A stretch of DNA of 64,000 nucleotides from Plutella xylostella (Eukaryota; Arthropoda; Insecta; Lepidoptera; Plutellidae), in NCBI RefSeq assembly GCF_932276165.1, contig NC_063986.1, positions 74,501-138,500 on the forward strand, written 5' to 3'. This document shows, one piece after another, positions 32,701-41,700 of this stretch (position 1 is its first letter; the number at the start of each line of letters is the position of its first letter). The position numbers were made by a program, and so were the translations under genes. Below the pieces are notes generated by a model that saw only the letters and a list, made by a program, of their open reading frames with translations, searched no databases and had not been told where the DNA came from.

Positions 32701-35700
32701 GACCAATGATAGAGCCTTGCGGCACTCCAGCAGGAATAGGACGAGAAACGGATGACACGTCGCCTATGTGTACATAAAAACTACGATTGGACAGGTAAGA
32801 ATCGATCATTTTAATCAGGTGCATGGGGACTTTGCATAAGAGAAGCTTATGAATGAGCCCTTTGTGCCACACTGTATCGAATGCCTTTTCTATATCCAAC
32901 AGGATCATACCTGTTGACTGCCCTAAATTCATGTTGTGAGCGATAGACTCAGACACTCGGGCAAGTTGCTGGACGGTAGAATGTGCATTACGGAATCCGA
33001 ACTGTTCATTAATTAGCAAATGTTTAGTATGCCTTTGAAGCCGTGAATTTAAGATTTTCTCGAAGAGCTTTGCCAGGGATGGAAGTAGGCTTATAGGACG
33101 ATAACTTACGGGAATTGTCTCGTCTTTTCCTGCTTTTTTTTATAGGTATTACCTTTGCTACTTTCCATGCTGATGGAAAGTATGCTAATGATAGGCAAGA
33201 ATTAAACAATTTGGTGATTAGCACGATAGCTTTCTGTGGAAGACTTTTTAGTAGGCAATTCGCAATTTTATCCAGCCCTGGGGCCTTGCGCAGTTTGATT
33301 ATGCGCAAGTAACGAGTTATTTCCCTAGGGTAGACAGGATTAACTAGGGTGCCTGGTTGAAACTCGGCAAGCCGTAAACACGACTCTGTGACATCCGCTT
33401 CAACCTCTGTGCTTTGCCAGTCGTGAGTAAGGATTAGATTTTTGTGAAAGGCAGTAGCTAACTCTTCACATTGTTCCAAGGGTGAGGATGTTTTGGTGCC
33501 ATCGATCTTAGAAAGAGGAGGAATAGTCCCTGAGGAGGAAGCTTTAATATTTTTAGCCAATCGCCATAAATCAGGCCCCGGATTGTTAACTTTCTTAAGT
33601 TTATCGCTCCAGATTTTATCATTATGTTTGGTGATTTCAGAGTGAATATTTTTATTAAGGTAGTTAATTTGGGTGTGAAGTTGCTTGCGGGTTTCAAAGT
33701 TAGATTCATGTTGGTCGAGTTTACGGAGGCGGTTTTTGAAGCTAATAAGCCTTCTAATTTTGCGAGGAAGAGGTTTAGGTGAAGTTGATGCAGAAACTAG
33801 GGGTATTGCAGTATTAGCCGCAAGAGTAATACTGTCAGTGAGGTTCATAATAGCTCTGTCAATTTCTACAGGGGACTTGAATACCGCAGATGAGAGAAAA
33901 ATGTTGTTGTTCAAAACAGATCGATAAAGATTCCAGTCTGCTTTGGCAAAGTTGAAACGGGTGGTAGTTTTGCGCTCAAATTTTACCGTTATACGGAAAA
34001 AGACAGGAAGGTGATTTGAAGAGAGTGCGGCTATTGTTTTAAAACTTGAGTCGTCGATGTTGTGAATATTGTTAGCTATTACGAGATCAGGTAAAGATTG
34101 AGAGTGATTTGAACGATAGTGAACTAAAGTTGGGCTGGATGGCCCATAGACTGAATAATCGTGATTAAGCATATGATTGAAGAGAAGATTGCCAAAGGAA
34201 TTAATTACCCCTGGAAACCAGTGCTTATGTTTGGCATTAAAATCACCCATTAAGAGGACCTGATTATCGGATTCAAGGAGTAAATCGATATCATTAGTCA
34301 TGAATGGAAGATTTGGAGATTGATAAATTGAATAAATTGTACATTTGAAATTACAAATATTAAGTTTTATACCTATTGATTCCATGTGTTTAGTTTTGGG
34401 AGAACTGACGAGAGTGTGATCAATATCTGATTTTACGAGTATCGCTACACCTTGCCCTATGCCACTTAGGTGTTTGTCGTTGCGATAGCAGACGTAACCG
34501 GGGAAGCTTAGTTTGAGACGATTTGTCAACCTAGTCTCGCAAATAGCAACTATGTCTACTGCCAAACTACTTACGAGATCTGCAAGCTCGCACTGCTTTT
34601 TGTTCACGCCATCAGCGTTCCAATATAAGAAGCGAAGGTCTTGAGAGTTAGACATAGTGGCCTAGATGGGTCAATATTAAGACAACCTTATCCAGAAAAG
34701 AATTACACTGCAAAAATTTACTCTTCATGGTTTGTATTGTTCTTAGGATATCAAGCATCTCCTGTGTGGTTGGATCTTGGCCCAGGTTGAGAGTGGGAAT
34801 CTGTTGTGGTGGTTGTTCTTCAGGATTTGTAGAACTAGCGATGTCAGCCCAGGTTCTGTCTTTCCGCACGAAGGTCGCTTTTTGAACAGGTCTCATATTA
34901 GGAGCAATTCGAGTCTGTATGGCAGGACGGGCTTCTGTACGGATTACTTTTAATCTCTCCAGATAAGAAAGTCTCTGAGGACACTTGGGATAATTTGCTG
35001 GATGCTCTTCCTTGCAGTTGCAACAATGGGCGGGAGTTGAGCGATCTTTTTTATTGCATTCTTTGGTTTCGTGTGGTTCAGTACACTTCACACACCTCGG
35101 TGGCAAGTTGCAGTTACGAGCTGCGTGTCCAAAATTTTGGCAGCGGTAACATTGCGTACCAGCAGATTTGTTTGCCTTGAATCGCGTGATTTCTACAGCG
35201 CAGTTTCCAATGTATTTTATCTGGCGAAACTTGACAATGTCTATTCCAGGTGGAAATTGGACTAGGTATGATGGGCACGTTGCACTTACATGAGAAGGTG
35301 ACCCAAGTTTCGTTACTGTTGCTCCTTGGAAACCAAGCTCATTTAGGTCCTCGGCTAAGGTGGCTTCAAAATATGCAGGCAGACCCCTTATGACTACTTT
35401 CGTCATTTTTTCATCCTTCCTTGTGAAGGTATGGAACTGAACATTGTCAGCTCGAAGACCGTCGATGATCAACTTGTGAGTCGCAGCGGAGTAACATTGG
35501 ACTGCCACTCGGTTGTTGTTTCTGTATTGAAGGTGGAAATTTTTATCGATTTTTTCGATCATACCTTTGATGGTCCCGTGTGTCCACTTGTCTTGGATCT
35601 GGATGATGATGGGAGGCACGCGTGTCGGGTTTTTCCTCACTGACACCGCATGTTTTAGGGGTTCTGATAGGCCCTGAGTTGGATCTACAGAAAGGTTGCT

Positions 35701-38700
35701 GAATCGGTTTGGAGTGATGAATCGCGGCTTTTCTGAAGCTATTTCAGAACTTGAAACAGTAGCAGTGCGTTTCGGCAGCTGCCAGCCATCTGAGGTATCT
35801 TCATCTCTATTGCGCTTGTTGTTGAGGCTGGAGCTTGAGGAACTCCTACTGAGGAATTTATCCATGATGCTTCAGCGACGATATCGATACTCCCAACTAT
35901 CGATACTTTGCCCCATCACTAGTTGTAGTCGAGTGGTGTGAAACCGGTAACTCACTTGCGCGGTAAAAACAGACGTGCGCGCGATACGAGAACCGAACGG
36001 GGAAATGGAAACGGACAATTCCAATTAATCAAAAGTTATGATGGCTGTTTTTAACAGCATGTGGATTTCATCAAGTTCGCGGGATGGCACGCCATTTTCC
36101 CGCGTCTCGCGTGCATATTCTACGCGTTACAATGAATACTTGTATGAACGCGTGCGGGGCAATCCCGCGTGCTCAAGAAATCCGCATGCTGTTAAAACAG
36201 CCAAATGACACTTTGTGTTTAGTTTTAAAACAACAAAAAATAAGTTTTTTATAAAGACAAACTTTTTACCCCAAAACCCTGTCTATTTAAAGTTTTAGGT
36301 AGAAGCAAGTAGAAGCGTTGTTAAGTTGTTATTGTTACCTGTTTGCTGATGGCATGGCGGCGCGGTGCGGTGCTGCATCGCTCGTGAGTCGTGGCACTGA
36401 TAGTGTCCGCTGTTACATCAAGCCTTCTACGTGTTACACCCAATCTATTTACATTGCTTTATCTATGTTACTGCTTTTAAATTCTACGGTTGTCATTTGT
36501 ACTACTTAAATACATTTCTGTTCATTTACTTCATTAAAATTTATCATTATCATTCACATAGCCAGTCCAATATAATACATGCAAGGATGCCACATGCGTG
36601 ATTTTCTCAATCAACTGAATGCGTGATAGTATGTCATCGTTTATATGAGATGTCTGAAGACGAAGAAAGGAGAGTTCGCTATACGAAGGACATTCGAAAA
36701 CAGAAGTGGAACCAGGGACGTTCGAGAAGATACACGAGACAATAGAAGATCGAAGACAAGAGACGATAGAACGAGCAGTAGCAGTGGGACGGATCCCGCG
36801 TGGCGTGCGCTGGGTACCCGCTTGCCGCGCTTCCCGCGCGCGCCGCGCTCCCCCGCCGGCCCCGCCGGCCCCGCCGCCCCCGCCTCGCCCCGCTCCCCGC
36901 GCGCGCCCGCCGCGCCTGCACACACACACACAGTCACCACCACTACTCACACAACACCATTACTGAAATCAAACTTCGCCTATAAAGAACATTAAGTACT
37001 TCTCCTCCATCTCTAATAGAAGTACACCTCCAGAAGTTCGCCTCCAACAAGCCAAAATCATCCGGATGTGTGGAATAATTTGGAATATTTACAAATGTGG
37101 GATTGTTAAACAGCTTGTGCACTTTGTTATTGTCTGTGTCCAAAAAGCACCCGTTTCTTGTCAATAATGTGAAAAGCAAAATAAAAAAATACCGTGTCTA
37201 GTTACGACTTCACAAAATTTCATGCCACATGGGTCCGGCCCTAGCGGGTACGGGCCGATTGCGTGTCATACCTGGGGGTCCCGGGGGGCCGGGCGGGCCC
37301 TCGATGATCCCGGTCGGGAACGCGTCGCCCTTCAGCGTCGTCGTGAACCCGCGCTCGCCCTTGTCGCCCTTGTCTCCCTGGAACAGAGAAACATTATGCG
37401 TGAGCAATACTTAGTTATAGTTATAGGTACATTTCATAAATCCTGAAAAAAATGCTAGGCCTTCTATGCCTCGAACGAGTGCAGAGGCCATGCAGAGGCT
37501 AAGTATTGTCAACTCTGCCCTTGATATTCCGTTCATCACATAATTCTTATATATTAATATTATGTTCCTTTTATAAAAATAATTTTCAGTCATCATTATC
37601 ACGACCAATCCGTCCCCACTGCTGGGGCACGGGTCTCCTTCCAGTGAAGGAATGATTTAGGCCTAGTCCACCACGCTGGCCTAGTGCGGGTTGGTGGACC
37701 CCAACACAAGCAAGCTTGTGCTGAGAGAGATGTCGGGTAAGTGGGCAACCAGACTGTCAGATGTTTTCAAGCTGCCCGAATTTTCAGTACTTATAATTAA
37801 GTATACCTTGTAGAAATTTCTCAAAGAACACAATAAAGTTTATTACGGATACTTACTCTAGGTCCCATGGGTCCGGTGGGTCCGACAGGTCCCTGAGGTC
37901 CGGCGGGGCCGGGCGCGCCGGGCGTCCCCGCGGGCCCCGCCGGCCCGGGCGCCCCCGCGCGCCCCTCGTGCCCCGGCAGCCCCTCCGGGCCCCCCGGCCC
38001 CGGCGGCCCGGGCGGACCCGGCTCGCCTGGCTCGCCCTGGGTCATTGAAAGGATGATATTAGTATTTTTATTATAAAATCATTTAATTCTATTTATTTTA
38101 TATTCTTTTGGGTACTCTCTGGATTAAAGAAATCTATAGTTAATTCTGTGCAGAGTAATTCAATGATAGTATAGTCACTAATACGAGTTATCTAACATTA
38201 ATGGAAAAAATAAAGAAGTCAAAAATTAGTTAAACCAAATACATAAAAAAACTTTAATCAAAAAATCATTTCAAATTCTACATATTAAGATTATAAATTC
38301 TGTTTTAGGAAGCTATTAGGAAATTATACTGTTTTGAAAGCTTTTCAGGAATACGTAATAGAAACAAGAATAAGCCATGCTGCAGCTGTTGTGTGAGTGC
38401 CTTCACTTACCTCAGTGGGACGACCCCACAAACAATACACAAATTTTATTAATAGCCAATAAAATCGAATGGATATATTTTTATATATGTAGAAGGTAAG
38501 TAGATGTTCTATTTTGTTAGTTCGTAACATAATAAGTTAGAGATAGTACACAAGTAGTTACATAATGAGGTTATTTTTTATACCTACTCTAGTGTAGGAA
38601 AGAAGATTTTTAGCTCAGGGATGTTAGAATAGAAAGAATATTACGATTTATATATTATTATATCTAGGTTAGTAAGGTTAGTCAGATACAGAGGTAGCAG

Positions 38701-41700
38701 GGGCCTCGCGGGGCATCCCGTAACCCCACTGTAGGGCTAGGGGTAAACCGTAACCCCGGAGTTCACTGACCTTGAGCTGTATGATGGTTTGCGCGGAGAT
38801 GTTGTGTCCGGCGGCTTGCAGGCCCTGCACCAACAGTCAGTCAATACAACATGACACTATACGTATTACTAATAGGGGTAGGGAGTCCACGAATTGTCAT
38901 AATCGATGGAAATTCGACTAACAGTAGGAAACCCTGATAGTTTCTATAAAACGTGGCTTATGTGTGTCTATCTAAATGGATGCTGCAGCGCAAATAATAA
39001 AGTACTCCAAAAGTATACTACAAAACAACACGTAAAAAAACAGCTGAAAACAACAACACAGAAGCGCTTGGTTCTATCTACAGCCGGCGGCGGCGGCGGC
39101 GGTACCTTGACGGCGATGATCTCGGCGGAGGTGTAGGGGCTGATCTTGTAGCTGTCCACCGAGCGCTTCACGCCCTGCAAGCAGCGCACGCTCAGAGTGG
39201 GGCGAACACGGGGGGGACATGGCAACCCGGGGGTCACACGGCTCACACCAGGAGTGTATAAGAGGTCAGAGTGTACACAGGTAGTGTTCATAACTGAACC
39301 ATAGACAAGTAATTACTGTACATAAGCTTTATAAAATCTTTTCTTGCGTACAAATAAAGGATATTCTATATATCTATCTATCTATCTATTACTGGCAACA
39401 CTGTATAAAACCTTAGGAATGGACTTCCGGTTGCCACCGCACCGTGCGTCCACGTACTTTGTATCTTTATTAAGTTAATATTAGTTTGTGCTCAATAAAA
39501 CCTATATACATAAGTCCACTTATTATACTATCTCTGTGTGTTCATTGAACCAGCGGTCACAACAGGCAGGTGCTGTGTAGGGTATTTTGGAACCTTCCAT
39601 GAGAATGAGAACCCCATCAAGTGACATGTTATACCAAATTTTATTTATGCAGTGAAGCATCATATATTATTTTGGCGCCCAACTATAGGGACTATGCTTA
39701 TTTTAAAGGGATATTTTTTCGTAAGTCATAATCTGTTTTACCTTTACAGCTGAGAAGACATCGAACCCAGGACTGCCGTGGTCACCCTTCTGACCTTTGT
39801 CTCCCGGTCGGCCCTGTACAAACAAACACTCGATCAATAATAATAACAACTGACAATAGCCTCCAAGTATCGAATAATCACTTAATGTATCGCATTTCAC
39901 TTACCGAATCTCCTTTTGGCCCGTCTAACCCAATTGGTCCCTGAAAATATTTAAGAAAACGTTTAGTGCAAATCCAAGTGTTTAAGGTTGGTTATGTAGT
40001 AACCAGTAAATCAACAGAATACAGCGGTAGTACAGGGTGTTATTAATTAGCGGTAGGTAAGAGGAGAGCCAGTTGGAGCGGGGCCAAGTGAACAGAACAA
40101 GACAATAGTTAGTAGGAACAGGTACAACAGCTTTATAGGTAGTACTGAAAGTTACAGAGCATCCACTTAATCTTGGAATCCATGAATTTTCTCTATTTAC
40201 TTTTGAGCTAATGATTTAAATTTATTGGTTTGACAACAATTTCAGTTAATTAAACGACATGTTCGTTAACAACCAAGATTCCGAGATTATTACTTTGTGG
40301 TCCGGTTAGTCTTTAGAGTAGGAAGAGGTGAGCGCGGGGGTCTACCATCACACTAGCTACGGCTGCGGCGGGCGACTCGTCACGCACGTCACGTCACGGG
40401 ACTAGTGACGAGTCACTTGTTAATAAACTGCTACCACTACTGCGGAGAGTTAACACGAGGGCTGCGGGCGGCGGTTAGTAGGGGTCCAAATATAGAGCCT
40501 TTTACAAAGTTTATGTTACTTCATACATTTGTGTGGAGGAAATTATCAATTTTACGGATTGTAGAAGGCTGCATATTAAACACACAAGATGGAGGCTAGC
40601 AGGATCTCAGGATAATGAACATTTTGTCGCAGGGGCAGGGGCTTACCATGAACCCGCGCTCGCCCTTCTCGCCCTTGCTGCCCTGAAACGTCACTCACTG
40701 TCACTGACTATCACTGGCTGACACTCAACAAGTACAAAGTCTTAAATCACCGCTTTGATGTCGGTCCTACCTCTACTACTTTGGGCCCGTAAACGTATGA
40801 GGTAGAGTTTACATGATTGAGATGACCCTTCAGGTAAATGCTTACTGAAATACACGTGTATTTAATAACATCTTGTGAGATTGCTGGTATTTCAGTAACC
40901 ATTACAGAAGAGAGCCGTGCAATTACAGAATTTCAGAATATTTATGTGGAAAATTTCAGAAAAATAAAATAGTAGGCTAAAGTCATGAAGTTTGATTAAG
41001 TAAGAGTTTCGTTTGAGGTAGGGTAGGGTAATTAGCAGTGGCGGCTGCACCTCAAGTGCGCCCGTGCAACGCACTACCATTTAAAAACCTTCTAAATATG
41101 TACCTTCCTATACCATACTAGGTACCTACGTGTAAAAAAAAAACTTCACAAAAAATACCAATATAACAACCGTAATACCTACCCTAAACAGAAATTACAT
41201 AAATCTGATTATCGTTACGAGTTAAATTAAATCAAGCTGGCCTATTTTGATTTCTACTGCGAAAGAATTAGATCTTATTTTCGCTTGAACAAAAACGGCC
41301 TCGTGCGCTCGGATTGTCGCACGGAGCGAGCTCCTACATGTAGTATGAAACAGGATGGAAATCGCCCGGCGCGTGAGACGGAAGATGCTCAGTACAAACT
41401 GTATGCAGTTCTAGGATAAATTCGTGCGCCGCACGCGACCGGAAATTGCCGAAATAATACGAATGACGCCACGGGACTCGGGAGGCGCGGGCGGCGGCCT
41501 TGACCGGTGGCGTGACCTACGAACGATGCACTTGTCATGTTATTGTCAGTTAAGTGATTAAGTCAGTTTCACCTTTCGCGCGCGAATACGTAATTAATTT
41601 GCTAATTACTTATTAACTAAGAAAGTAGTAGAGATTTCGTGAGTGTGTATTTGTGTGTGTGAGTGAAAATGAGTGCAAAATACAATATTGACTTCATAAA

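Larger units (their letters stand above)
31950..35921 (-). mobile_element. Jockey-clade LINE, nearly intact
   Basis: ORF1 (gag-like, three zinc knuckles) and ORF2 (endonuclease plus reverse transcriptase) are both long and open apart from one frameshift in ORF2. Both ends carry TAGTGATGGGG in inverted orientation and two TATCGATA sites each. It sits in the collagen intron between 31284 and 36818, same strand as the gene. No clear target duplication found. Confidence 0.9.

Noticed and set aside
36641..36943. Collagen exon 36818-36915 reading through to a membrane-like tail
   Set aside because: The donor gtaccc is at the expected place and the read-through (VLSSLVFDLLLS..) looks like translated intron; a TM isoform is not supported.
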